A stretch of 64,000 nt of DNA, taken from Melastoma dodecandrum (lineage: Eukaryota > Streptophyta > Magnoliopsida > Myrtales > Melastomataceae). Positions 10,112 to 21,197 of this stretch are shown in pieces (position 1 is the first letter of the stretch; the number at the start of each line of letters is the position of its first letter). The notes under the pieces were generated by a model. The model did no database searches. It saw only the letters and a program-made list of their open reading frames with translations, and was not told the origin of the DNA. The stretch covers positions 4,960,001-5,024,000 of the forward strand of contig JARUPY010000606.1 in assembly GCA_029817715.1 (NCBI GenBank). The letters are read 5' to 3'. The position numbers were made by a program, and so were the translations under genes.

Positions 10112-13099
10112 TGTAATACCTCAAATCTTTCTCGAGACATAACTAACCCGATTGAGCTAAACAAATGTAGCCAGGATTTCATTTCAGGAAATGCTTTCTT
10201 TAATTCTCAGCTGTAAAGAATCCGCCCTAGTACAAACCGTATACAATTGCATTTTCTTACAAAGCCACAATCGAACAGTATAACAACGACAACCTCAAAG
10301 GAATCAACAACAACAACAATGTTTGCACAAGCCAAATGGAGGCAGAGTCATCCGAGTCTCCCATCAGCATAAAAGCCGCCGCCTCTTGATTATCATCATC
10401 ACCTCCAGAAGCAATCACTGCAAGAGATGACTGCCGCTACTGCCGCTACAATAAATTTCAGCCACCTAGATATACTGCAGAAGTCATATTAATGACAGCA
10501 TCCTCTGCACTATCGACAACATTAACAAAGAGAGAACAGTTACAAAAAAGACTTACCAAATTCTCGGGGGGTTGATGGTCTTTCTAGCTTCCTTCCTCAG
10601 TCCTATGAACAGCAAAAGGACCTCAACAGCCGCTTCTCAGATCCCAGCTCCTTGCCTGCACATTCTCCAAGGGAAACACAAGTCCCTGATCCTCTCTACT
10701 GCATCTTCGCCATCCACCAGCCAAGGTCTCCGAAGCAATCGACAAAATCTGAAGACTCTCCCAAGATAGGTCGAGATACGACCAAAGCTCTCCCTCTCGC
10801 CAAATCCTGCATCAAACAAGACGACACCGGTCCATGAGAAAAGCAGCGGGCGACCCCAGATGGCAATGTGTTCGACGACCACCTCCATCTCCCGGACGGC
10901 CCCAAGGCGGCTCCCAACCTCCAACAATCAGCTTGGCGATGAACAAATAACAACCCACCTCCAGATCTGGCAACGACAAAGAAACCGTCCTTCCCCTCTT
11001 CCAAGTCCGGCAGCGGCAGCCATGGTCCTCTTCGACACTCCGTTTCAACAGCGACGTCCTTGGATCCGACAGCGACAACCGCGTCCTCCTCGGCGTTCTC
11101 CGAACCAGCAACGGTGACCCGTCATCCTCGGCGTTCCCAACGTTCAGCAGCGGTCAAACTCAGGACCTGCAGCGGCCACCACGCCTTCCACGATGACATG
11201 CCTGAATCAGTCTTCCCCGACCACCCCAGACCCGGCGGCAACGGATCCATGTCTTCCCGCCACCTCAGACCCGGCGGCAGCGAAGAAACCACCTCTCTTG
11301 GGCGCTACCAAGTTAAGCAGTGGCGTTCCCAAGTCTTCTTGGTCTCACAGTCCCTGAACGTTTTCAAGACCGGCAGCAACGACAATCCGTCCTCCCGGTG
11401 TTCTCTCGAACCGACGGCAAACCCATCTCCTGTAGATGCCCGCAGATCCAGCAACCGGCGGCGAGACCATCCCGCCACCGTGACACTCCTGCCCCAAAGC
11501 GGCCTCCCATCTCAGCCACCTTCCCCTGGGGCCTCCCTCAGGTCCAGCAACAACCGTCCAGCCCCCCGACGTCTCCGGATTTAACAGCGGCGAACTCACT
11601 TCCCAACGTCACTTCCCCTTCAACCCTCTCCGTCGGCGTCTCCCCGACCTCGGCTACTGGACCCCCGTTGACAAGCGTCCATTTCGGCCATTGACCTACG
11701 GAGACGTAGCTACAACCTCACTTTGATTTTGTCGGGTTGCGGCACTCTTCGAGTCCGACAAAATCGAACTCCTCGGCTGCAGGGGCGGATGATTGCCAAC
11801 CAACCCCCTCAGAAAGGTAAACTTTTTTTGTTTTGTTTTGTTTATTATTATTATTTTCATTATTTTTATTTTTATTCCATTTGAATAGCCGTATGCTTAA
11901 TTGGTAAGTTTATAATAGTTTGTCTTATTCTTTATATTTGACATTTGAATCCTAAACACTCCTTAAATAATCTATTAAGGATTTTAGTTAAATGCGATCA
12001 AAATATGCTTACCTTCTTGTGTTTTCTTGCTATCGTCAAAATTTCAAATTTTTATGAAATCAGTATGATTTTATTCTCATTTATTTACATGAAAATAGTA
12101 TGAGCAATATTAACATCTGTCTTCCTTTTGTTTTGCATGTAAAACACGGTGGGACTTCGCGAATATTTCCGACAATACATGTTAATTGAACATCTCCGAC
12201 CAAAGCGACAACTTCGGAATACCAACACCAAACTTTTGAAGACTATATGAAGGAGTGTGTATCAAACCGCGTGAATCTCTCCGCGAGTGTAAAAACCGCG
12301 ATGTCAAGATAATAAAGCGGCCACAACCGTCAATTCAGGTACATGAGGGAGGTGCGGGCCTCCCGATTTTCTTTATTTCCACATGTAATAGGTCGTGGGC
12401 CCAAGTGCATAGGCCCACGCTCACCACCCTTCCCCGCTCCCTTTGATCTAAATACTTGATCCGTGGTTGCGGTGCATGTTGCTAGGCTTTTAGGATTTTA
12501 TCATCGCATGTTGTTTGCTAAACCAACACACATGAGTTTGGGCCCAAAAAGCCCGGATCGGGTCCAACGCCCGTAAAACATTGACATGAGTCCGGAGTCA
12601 TGCCCGGATCGGGTCCAACACCCGTTAAGCAAAAAGCAAACTTTTTGGGAGCAAACGCCACCTTTTCGCATGTTTAAATGTAAGAGTTAGTAATTAGGAA
12701 TCCCCGAATCTACTCTGGTTTTCCGACTTAAACCAAGCTTTTATAATTAAGTCGGTGGCGACTCCGTAATAGTTTACCTAGGTTAAACAACAACACATTT
12801 TACGAAGTCATTTTGGATGAGGGACTGACGACACGAGCCGCTCTTGGAACCTCCTGAAGCTTCCTCCTCGGGCCATGCGCTTCTTTTCGCCCGTCGCCTC
12901 TTAAGGAGCATGGAGACGATCGGCGAAGAGTCTGGGCAGACCCGGTCAGGAATCGAAGGAGGGACCACCCTGGTCTTTTCCGCAGCGTTCGACGCTCGAG
13001 TCGCGACGCCGACCGGAAGACTCTAGGGGAGCGGGCCCGGATCCTCGGGTCGACCGGAAGACTCTAGGGGAGCGTGCTAGGCCGGAAGGCGCGCGTACA
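10112..13099 (+). repeat. 5' LTR of the LARD-like element (2988 bp)
   Basis: It begins TGTAATACCTC and ends GCGCGCGTACA. It aligns end to end with the downstream copy at 18656-21175, apart from two large differences. It carries about 473 bp (10858-11330) absent from the other copy, and a short repeat of 'gaccggaagactctagggg' near 13052-13071 that the other copy has only once. It holds GC-rich open frames (10.6-11.7 kb) that are composition artefacts, and long AT-rich tracts at 11820-12120. Near 12756 it contains an internal PBS-like 11-mer. Confidence 0.93.
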
Positions 13100-13106
13100 T
13101 CCCGGA

Positions 13107-13124
13107 TGGCGACTCCGCTGGGGA
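13107..13124 (+). other. Primer-binding site of the LARD-like element
   Basis: TGGCGACTCCGCTGGGGA begins seven bases after the LTR end. It starts with TGG, complementary to the CCA tail of a tRNA, and the rest would pair with a tRNA whose 3' end is TCCCCAGCGGAGTCGCCA. That spacing and composition are those of a minus-strand primer site. The exact tRNA cannot be assigned without comparing it with the host tRNA set. Confidence 0.85.
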
Positions 13125-15557
13125 AATGACATGTGGATTCCTTTCGAACGCTCTTACATTTTTAATCCACATGCGGAGAGGAGTTTTTGTTTGCGCATGT
13201 ACTTGCTTGGCTCGGTGCCCTTTGTTTTCCCTCATGGTTGTGTTTGTTTACTGCTTTCCTAGGCATATCTAGGTGTGCCCGAACCCGGGGCTAGGATTTT
13301 TAGGGGGGTCACCGAAAGGCTCAGCCTGCTGCTATTTGCGGTATGGTTTTTCGCCGGGACCCCGCTTCCCTCAGTCCGAGGGAGGTTTAGAAACCTTCAT
13401 CCGAGAGTCTAGCATTATTTGCCCACTACAGGTACCAGACGCCGCACGTGCATTTGTATGTTACAAGTGACTGTTACATGTGTAAGGACAGGTGTAACCA
13501 CGTACGCTTTGTCTGCTATAACTGTAAAACTAACAATGCTCGTTTTTGCAGTTAGGTCAAGCTTATTACAGCAGGCTCCAAAAAACATCTTTTCTCTTAT
13601 TACCCTACTTGATATTACCGCCTATTGCATATCATACATTTGAACCAACCACATGAGTGTCCGTCTAATTACAGTTTTCAAATTAACAAATCATTTACAA
13701 TAATTGTTTCATGACATTATTGCATTTCATTTGTAAATGCATACACATATACGAGTGCGATTAAGCAACAACATAAACTTATCATGCATCGATTACATTA
13801 TTGCGTGATACTAATCAAATCCTTCTCTTTACTTTCCTTTCGAGGGTTAATACTTCAACACGCTCCTCGAACGGGACTAAGGACAACGCATGACAATTAC
13901 AAATTTATAAGCACGACAACACCAGGGATTAGTCAACGGCTACCAAAGCATACAACAACATGCAGGCCAAAGGTGCTCGACGACTGTCAAAGTCCAAAAC
14001 CGGATGAACAACAACTCAGACCAAGGATTTCCTGGTCGTTATCAAAGGCCAAAGTTATGGCCAGACATGCAACAACACGAGATCCATTGACGGGTACCGA
14101 GGCCTGAAGTCGAACATCCAAATACGGAGACCAAGGATTCCTCAACGATTACCAAAGTTCAAAGTCGATTCTATAACAGCATGAAAACCCCAAAGAGGTT
14201 ACATCTCACCAGCCAACTACAGTCAACATCAGAGCTAATGACAAGCCCATAGAGCCATTCACGGACATGCTACAATCGGACACACTGGGAACATCACGCC
14301 CCTACTGATTCGACTACCGCTCCAAAGAAGCAAAAGCAATCTCACTACGTCATCAGTCGGCACAACCTCGGCACCAACGGAAACATCATTCCAAACATGG
14401 GCAATTCCCTAGCTTACAACTCCACAACATAATCCAGCACAAGGGGCAAACCCCATCATTCACAACGGCATCGTGAGATCAGGACAGCTGCAAGCAATCA
14501 ACCCCCAAATGAACACTTCATTCAACCTCATCGTTTCTCTCACAACAAGAACTCGACGAACGCCGGATCCAAAGCATCCCAACGACAAAAAACATGAACA
14601 TGGACCAAATTCTACAAGCGACGTCGAACACATAGCGCAACTGGCATTAGAAGCCCCCATTCGCTATATTCGCCTTCCAACAGTTCAAAGCATACATGAT
14701 GAACTTACCGATATTTAAACTGTTAACACTTAGGCATCCATTTTACCTTGCAGGTACTAGATGACTCGTCTGGAGCTCACACAACAGCTTACCAACACCA
14801 AAGAGCATAATGTCTACCAAACGACGACGCATACTTCGACTGGGGTAATTTCCTTTGAATTCCTTATGGCACCCAAGCGGTCATCCCGACAGTAGTCAAC
14901 CACCTACTCTCACCAAAGAAAAGAGGAGAAGGTCAGTCACCGCCTCACGCATTGACGAGAAACAAGCATCTCGGCCCACCACATGAGCAGCCAATCCCCT
15001 AGCCCGCCCACCACAGCTGTGGTCATCGCCCACGCGCACCACAAAAAGCCATCAACTTTGCACATCCGGGGCATTCAACCGAAGTCAATCATCTTATCGA
15101 AGAGAACCGTCACAAACATTCAACGTAGACACTCTTTGATATTACAATACATGAAAGGGAGTATCCATTCCTTGATCAATTCTTCCTTGCAAAAAAAAAA
15201 AAAAAAGTTTCATGAGCTCACTTACTTTAGCCCTTGTCGCATGTTGACGAAGGCGTGGGTGGCAGGGTGGTAAAGTTTCGAGCCAAAGCCTTGAAACAAT
15301 TTTGGGCCAAAGCATCAAAATATCATTCGTTGTCAACAAAACGATAATCTACATGAAAGGGAGTATTCGTTCATCAACTAATACCCTCTCTGCAGAACAA
15401 GTTACATGAGCTCACTTGTTTTTCCCTTTGGCTTGTCTTATAGGTACATGAACATCCTAGACAGACGACGAAGGCGAGGGTGGTAGGGTGGAAAAGTTTC
15501 GAGCCAAAGTTTCAAAACAGCCTTTGTTGGCAAAACAATGAAGACGACACTACGTGA

Positions 15558-15756
15558 ACAATCCGGGGCAAATCTCCAAACGATCATGGGACAGATCTTC
15601 GAACAATCCTGGGGCAAATCTCCAAGTAATCATAGACAAATCTACAAGCGATCCGGGACAAATCCCCGACCGATCCAGGGGCAAATCTCTGAGTGATCAT
15701 AGACATATCTCCGAGCAATCCTGGGGCATCACCTCCAAGCTATCCTGGGGCAAGAT
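15558..15756. repeat. Tandem repeat, ~22-bp unit, about 9 degenerate copies
   Basis: The unit alternates phrases such as 'caatcctggggcaaatctcc' and 'gatcatagacaaatct'. Roughly nine copies follow each other with point changes. It lies inside the non-coding interior of the LARD-like element. Confidence 0.75.
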
Positions 15757-16149
15757 TAATTCCCCGTTGACAAACGAACGAATCACATGAAAAGGAGAAG
15801 TACATGAACATCCTAGACAGACAATCAACATATTTCGGACCAAAGCTTTGGAGCAACATGTCATCAACAACACCACAAATTACATGAAAGGGATACATGA
15901 GCGTCCCAGGCAAACAGTGAAAACCAAAGCTTCAAAACAAATGTCATCAACAAGACTACATGAGCGCCCTAGGCAGACAATGAAGACAAACAATAAAGCT
16001 TCAAACCAAAGCTTCAGAACAATCTTCGTCAACGAACTTCTTTATATCCCCAAAGAACTGGGGCAATGAACACTTACAATACACATGAAAAGGGAGAATC
16101 ACACAGTCTTTACTCTCTTCATCAAACTAAGCAAAATTACATGAGCACA

Positions 16150-16865
16150 TTTCGTTTACGTCCTTTGCCTCGTTGGCAGGTACAAGAGCTCCTCACACGA
16201 ATGGTACAAAACTCCTACGGCAAAGGCGAGGGCGGTAGGGCGGCAAAGCTTCGAGCCAAAGCCTTGTCGCAGTTTCGTTAATCCTTCGATTCCATCGGAC
16301 GAAGACGCAATAGCGAAAAAAAAAGGGAAGTACCAAAACTCTACTTTACCTTTTTGTATATGTGAAATTACATGAACAAATTTCGTTTCTACTCTAATGG
16401 AAACAAGTTACATGAATTCCCTTGTTTTCTCGCAGTTGTCTCTTAGGTACAAGAACAACCTCACACAACAAACAGAAGGCATGAGTAGGGCTTCACCAAT
16501 CCTTCGATTCCATCGGACGAAGACGCAATGATGAAATCATACAAAATGGAAGTATCAAAACTCTACTTCACCTTTCTTACAAATGAAGTTACATGAGCAA
16601 ACTTCATTCTTACTCTAACAGGAACAAATCGCACATACTCACTTGTTTCTCGCCATCTATTTGTTAGGTACAAGAACAACCTCACACAACAAACAGAAGG
16701 CATGAGTAGGGCTTCACCAATCCTTCGATTCCATCGGACGAAGACGCAATGATGAAATCATACAAAATGGAAGTATCAAAACTCTACTTCGCCTTTCATA
16801 CAAATGAAGTTACATGAGCAAACTTCATTCCTACTTTAGAAGAAACAAGTTACATGAGCTCACTT
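16150..16865. repeat. Tandem repeat, ~220-bp unit, three clear copies
   Basis: The anchor phrase 'atccttcgattccatcggac' occurs at 16281, 16499 and 16720, giving periods of 218 and 221 bp. Between anchors each copy carries a 'gttacatgagcaaacttcatt' phrase, then a 'gttaggtacaagaacaacct' phrase. More distant relatives of the unit continue on both sides (about 15.1-17.3 kb). Similar tandem arrays are known near the 3' ends of Tat/Ogre-type retrotransposons. Confidence 0.85.
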
Positions 16866-18640
16866 GTTGTCTGTCCTTTGCGTAATGTAGATACACGAGC
16901 ATCCTACATTACAGACAAAGGCGCGGGCGGTTGGGTGGAAAAATTTTGAACCAAAGCTTCGAAATTGCCTTTGTCATCACCAAAGATGATCATACCAAAA
17001 GGGAGTATCATCTACACTGCTCTCTAACAAAATTTCTTATATTTTCCCAAATGGAGTCGTATCTCTGTTTACCCAGCTGAGTCCTGCTTCGTTCAAGCTG
17101 GAGTTGATTACATACACCGCACATAAGCATATTCTTCTAAAATGACCATCAAAACGGACATATCCACCTCATCTCCCCAGCGGATACTTCATTTCATTGT
17201 TATCTCCCCAAACAAGAGTCGAAGTACATGAACTAACTTTGTCTCTGTCCGTTGTCAACTGTGTAGATACATGGGCATCCACACAGTACGGTACAAACTC
17301 CTAGGCAACGGCGAGGGTGGTCGGGTGGAAGCCGTTTGATTTTAATCTCAAAGAACATGACTGGGGGCATGAAAGTGCAAACACTTTCCCCTCGAAAGTG
17401 CACAAGAGCACCACGGAGGTTTGAGTATCTAAACCTGTTTATTTCTGAAGCATTTGTGTGCTCATTCGCATATAATTCGAAATTATCTTTAATAAAATGT
17501 TTCTGAGCGAGAATGGAGAAGGCAAGCCTATTCCTAAACACTTACCCAGAATGATGAGTGAAAACACTGTAAGGATTCATACACAAGCATCAGGCGGATA
17601 ACGAATCCTTTGACAAAAGATGCTCTAAGCCGGGATGAGATCGAGCATTTCTTCTCTATCCCAGACACGAAACATCAACCATTGCTAGCCCCTTTCGAGC
17701 CAAAGTTGAAGTTTTCGTATACACTACACCTAACGAGTCTAAGGACCGCCTCACATCGAGGTTAAAAGGAGATCTTGTAGTTAGAGCCCGGAAGCGGCGG
17801 ATCGTAGAGGCTACGCTTCCTTAAAATTCAGGCGAAGAGGCACCATCGACAGTTAAGCCCATCAGTTGAATCATTCCCAAAGACCGAACTCCTCAAAGAG
17901 CTTTCCAAAAGACACAAATTCCAAGGAAAAATTATCAGAAAATAAAGTAGGACAAATCCCTATGTTTGAGCAAAGAAAAAGCAAAATCAGCGCAAAGACC
18001 AAACTCTTCAAAAGCAAAGCGCAAAATGAAAATCAAAAGAGCAAAAACAAAGCATCGGGACTGACATTGACGGTCGCAAAAGCAAAGATGCTACCCTTCT
18101 AAAACAAAGCTTTCCCCAAAGTGGATTGATCACACCTGCCAGTAAACCATTTATTCATCCCCCAACAGAACATGTCAACTGGTGGGCTGTCTGAAAGATG
18201 GAAAATTTGCTTGAATGGTGGAACCTTTATGATCCAATAGCTTCCGATGAGGTCCTTAAACTCCTTCTTTCAGATGACAAATTCAAACTTTCAATCTAAA
18301 GGCCTTATGCCGAAGCCACATTATGACCCGAGTAAAGTCTCCTTCGACCGGTACATAAGCATCCATGTCAAAGGAATTCTGAAATCCAACTGAAATGGCT
18401 TTTGGAAATGAGAGTGAAACACGAGAGAAATCAACAAACATTCTCTGCTCTCGCTTGGAAACATACTCTTCAAAAGAAAACAAAACGAAGCATAATGTGC
18501 ATGTACATTTTGTTATTTTGTCTTTATTTTCGTTGTGGCTAATGACTTTCTTGAAGAGCTTTTAGGGTGCAAGGAGCTCTCGAAAAATAATTTGAGGTAT
18601 TCCTGATATCTTTGCGAGAAAATCTTCCCAGATTCCCTCA

Positions 18641-18655
18641 CAAGGAGGGGCAAAC
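18641..18655 (+). other. Polypurine tract before the 3' LTR
   Basis: CAAGGAGGGGCAAAC directly abuts the TG of the 3' LTR at 18656. A purine-rich run in this position primes plus-strand synthesis in LTR retrotransposons and fixes the element's orientation as plus. Confidence 0.75.
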
Positions 18656-21175
18656 TGTAATATCTCAAATTTTTCTCGGGACATAACTAACCCGATTGAG
18701 CTAAACAAACGCAGCCAGGATTTCATTTCAGGAAATGCTTTCTTTAATTCTCAGCTGTAAAGAATCCGCCCTAGTACAAACCGTATACAATTGCATTTTC
18801 TTACAAAGCCACAATCGAACAGTACAACAACGACAACCTCAAAGGAATCAACAACAACAACAATGTTTGCACAAGCCAAATGGAGGCAGAGTCATCCGAG
18901 TCTCCCATCAGCATAAAAGCCGCCGCCTCTTGATTATCATCATCAGCTCCAGAAGCAATCACTGCAAGAGATGACTGCCGCTACTGCCGCTACAATAAAT
19001 TTCAGCCACCTAGATATACTGCAGAAGTCATATTAATGACAACATCCTCTGCACTATCAACAACATTAACAAAGAGAGAACAGTTACAAAAGGGACTTAC
19101 CAAATTCTCGGGGGGTTGATGGTCTTTCTAGCTTCCTTCCTCAGTCCTATGAACAGCAAAAGGACCTCAACAGCCGCTTCTCAGATCCTAGCTCCTGGCC
19201 TGCCCATTCTCCAAGGGAAACACAAGTCCCTGATCCTCTCTACTGCATCTTCGCCATCCACCAGCCAAGGTCTCCGAAGCAATCGACAAAATCTGAAGAC
19301 TCTCCCAAGATAGGTCGAGATACGACCAAAGCTCTCCCTCTCGCCCAATCCTGCATCAAACAAGACGACACCAGTCCATGAGAAAAGCAGCGGGCGACCC
19401 CAAGTCTTCTTGGTCTCACAGTCCCTGAACGTTTTCAAGACCGGCAGCAACGACAATCCGTCCTCCCGGTGTTCTCTCGAACCGACGGCAAACCCATCTC
19501 CTGTAGATGCCCGCAGATCCAGCAACCGGCGGCGAGACCATCCCGCCACCGTGACGCTCCTGCCCCAAAGCGGCCTTCCATCTCAGCCACCTTCCCCTGG
19601 GGCCTCCCTCAGGTCCAGCAACGACCGTCCAGCCCCCCGACGTCTCCGGATTTAACAGCGGCGAACTCACTTCCCAACGTCACTACCCCTTCAACCCTCT
19701 CCGTCGGCGTCTCCCCGACCTCGGCTACTGGACCCCCGTTGACGCAGCGTCCATTTCGGCCATTGACCTACGGAGACGGAGCTACAACCTCACTTTGATT
19801 TCGTCGGGTTGCGGCACTCTTCGAGTCCGACAAAATCGAACTCCTCGGCTGCAGGGACGGATGATTGCCAACCAACCCCCCTCAGAAAGGTAAACTTTTT
19901 TTGTTTTGTTTTGTTTTGTTTATTATTAGTATTTTCATTATTTTTATTTTTTATTCCATTTACATAGCCGTATGCTTAATTGGTAAGTTTATAATAGTTT
20001 GTCTTATTCTTTATATTTGACATTTGAATCCTAAACACTCCTTAAATAATCTATTAAGGATTTTAGTTAAATGCGATCAAAATATGCTTACCTTCTTGTG
20101 TTTTTTTTTGCTATCGTCAAAATTTCAAATTTTTATGAAATGAGTATGATTTTATTCTCATTTATTTACATGAAAATATTATGAGCAATATTAACATCCG
20201 TCTTCCTTTTGATTTGCATGTAAAATACGATGGGACTTCGCGAATATTTCCGACAATACATGTTAATTGAACGTCTCCGACCAAAGCGACAACTTCGGAA
20301 TACCAACGCCAAACTTTTGAAGACTACATGAAGGCGCGTGTATCAAACCGCGTGGATCTCTCCGCGTGTGTAAAAACCGCGATGTCAAGATAATAAAGCG
20401 GCCACAACCGTCATTTTAGGTACATGAGGGAGGTGCGGGCCTCCCGATTTTTTTTGTTTTCACATGTAACCGGTCGTGGGCCCAAGTGCATAGGCCCAGG
20501 ATCACCACCCTTCCCCGCTCCCTTTGATCTAAATCCTTGATCTGTGGTTGCGGTGCATGCTGTTAGGCTTTTAAGGTTTTATCATCGCATGTTGTTTGCT
20601 AAACCAATACACATGAGTTTGGGCCCAAAAAGCCCGGATCGGGTCCAACGCCCGTAAAATATTGACATGAGTCCGGAGTCATGCCCGGATTGGGTCCAAC
20701 ACCCGTTAACCAAAAGCAAACCTTTTAGAGCAAACGCCATCTTTTCGCATGTTTAAAATGTAAGAGGTAGTAATTAGGAATCCCCGAATCTACTCTGGTT
20801 TTCCGACTTAAACCAAGCTTTTATAATTAAGTCGGTGGCGACTCCGTAATAGTTTACCTAGGTTAAACAACAACACATTTTACGAAGTCATTTTGGATGA
20901 GGGACTGACGACACGAGCTGCTCTTGGAACCTCCTGAAGCTTCCTCCTCGGGCCATGCGCTTCTTTTCGCCCGTCGCCTCTTAAGGAGCATGGAGACGAT
21001 CGGCGAAGAGTCTGGGCAGACCCGGTCAGGAATCGAAGGAGGAACCACCCTGGTCTTTTCCGCAGCGTTCGACGCTCGAGTCGCGACGCCGACCGGAAGA
21101 CTCTAGGGGAGCGGGCCCGGATCCTCGGGTCGTCCGAACCGCCGCGCGCGTGCTAGGCCGGAAGGCGCGCGTACA
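18656..21175 (+). repeat. 3' LTR of the LARD-like element (2520 bp)
   Basis: It begins TGTAATATCTC and ends GCGCGCGTACA. It is near-identical to the 5' LTR over most of its length, with scattered point changes and small length differences in T-runs (for example around 20101-20110). It lacks the 473-bp segment of the 5' LTR: at 19401/19402 'gacccc' joins directly to 'aagtcttctt'. The missing stretch is bounded by a short CCC match, as expected for a deletion by end joining or template slippage. Confidence 0.93.
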
Positions 21176-21180
21176 ACACG
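21176..21180. other. Target-site duplication, right copy (acacg)
   Basis: The five bases following the 3' LTR match those preceding the 5' LTR at 10107-10111 exactly. Confidence 0.93.
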
Positions 21181-21197
21181 TGACAGGTTTAGAGAAG

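Larger units (their letters stand above)
13125..18640 (+). other. Non-coding interior of the LARD-like element
   Basis: The interior has no long open frame and no retroviral motif. The first part (13.1-14.9 kb) is anonymous, with several 60-107-codon frames of low-complexity composition. The middle (15.1-17.3 kb) is built of diverged tandem repeats in which 'acatgagc', 'gcgagggtggtagggtgg' and 'ttcgagccaaagc' recur. The end (17.3-18.6 kb) is again anonymous. Gag and pol were presumably lost or never present, so movement would need proteins from another element. Confidence 0.8.
10112..21175 (+). mobile_element. Non-autonomous LTR retrotransposon (LARD-like), 11.06 kb
   Basis: The element has LTRs at 10112-13099 and 18656-21175, both TG...CA, flanked by perfect acacg duplications. 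A primer-binding site lies 7 bp inside the 5' LTR (13107-13124) and a purine-rich tract lies directly against the 3' LTR (18641-18655). The 5.56-kb interior has no protease, reverse transcriptase, RNase H, integrase or nucleocapsid motif in any frame that I can recognise; it is short broken frames and tandem repeats. Long LTRs, signals intact and no genes fit a large retrotransposon derivative. The primer-binding-site style and internal tandem repeats are reminiscent of the Tat/Ogre/Retand lineage of Ty3-gypsy elements; that affiliation is inference. Orientation is plus, from the PBS and polypurine positions. Confidence 0.9.

Noticed and set aside
10637..11694. Several 80-174-codon frames on both strands in the 5' LTR, repeated at 19181-19798
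   Set aside because: They overlap in multiple frames, are Pro/Ser/Arg- or Gly/Arg-rich, and lie inside LTRs; this is composition of GC-rich DNA.
15558..16865. Repeats that might be taken for a CRISPR-like array
   Set aside because: The units are contiguous degenerate tandem repeats without unique spacers, in a plant retroelement.
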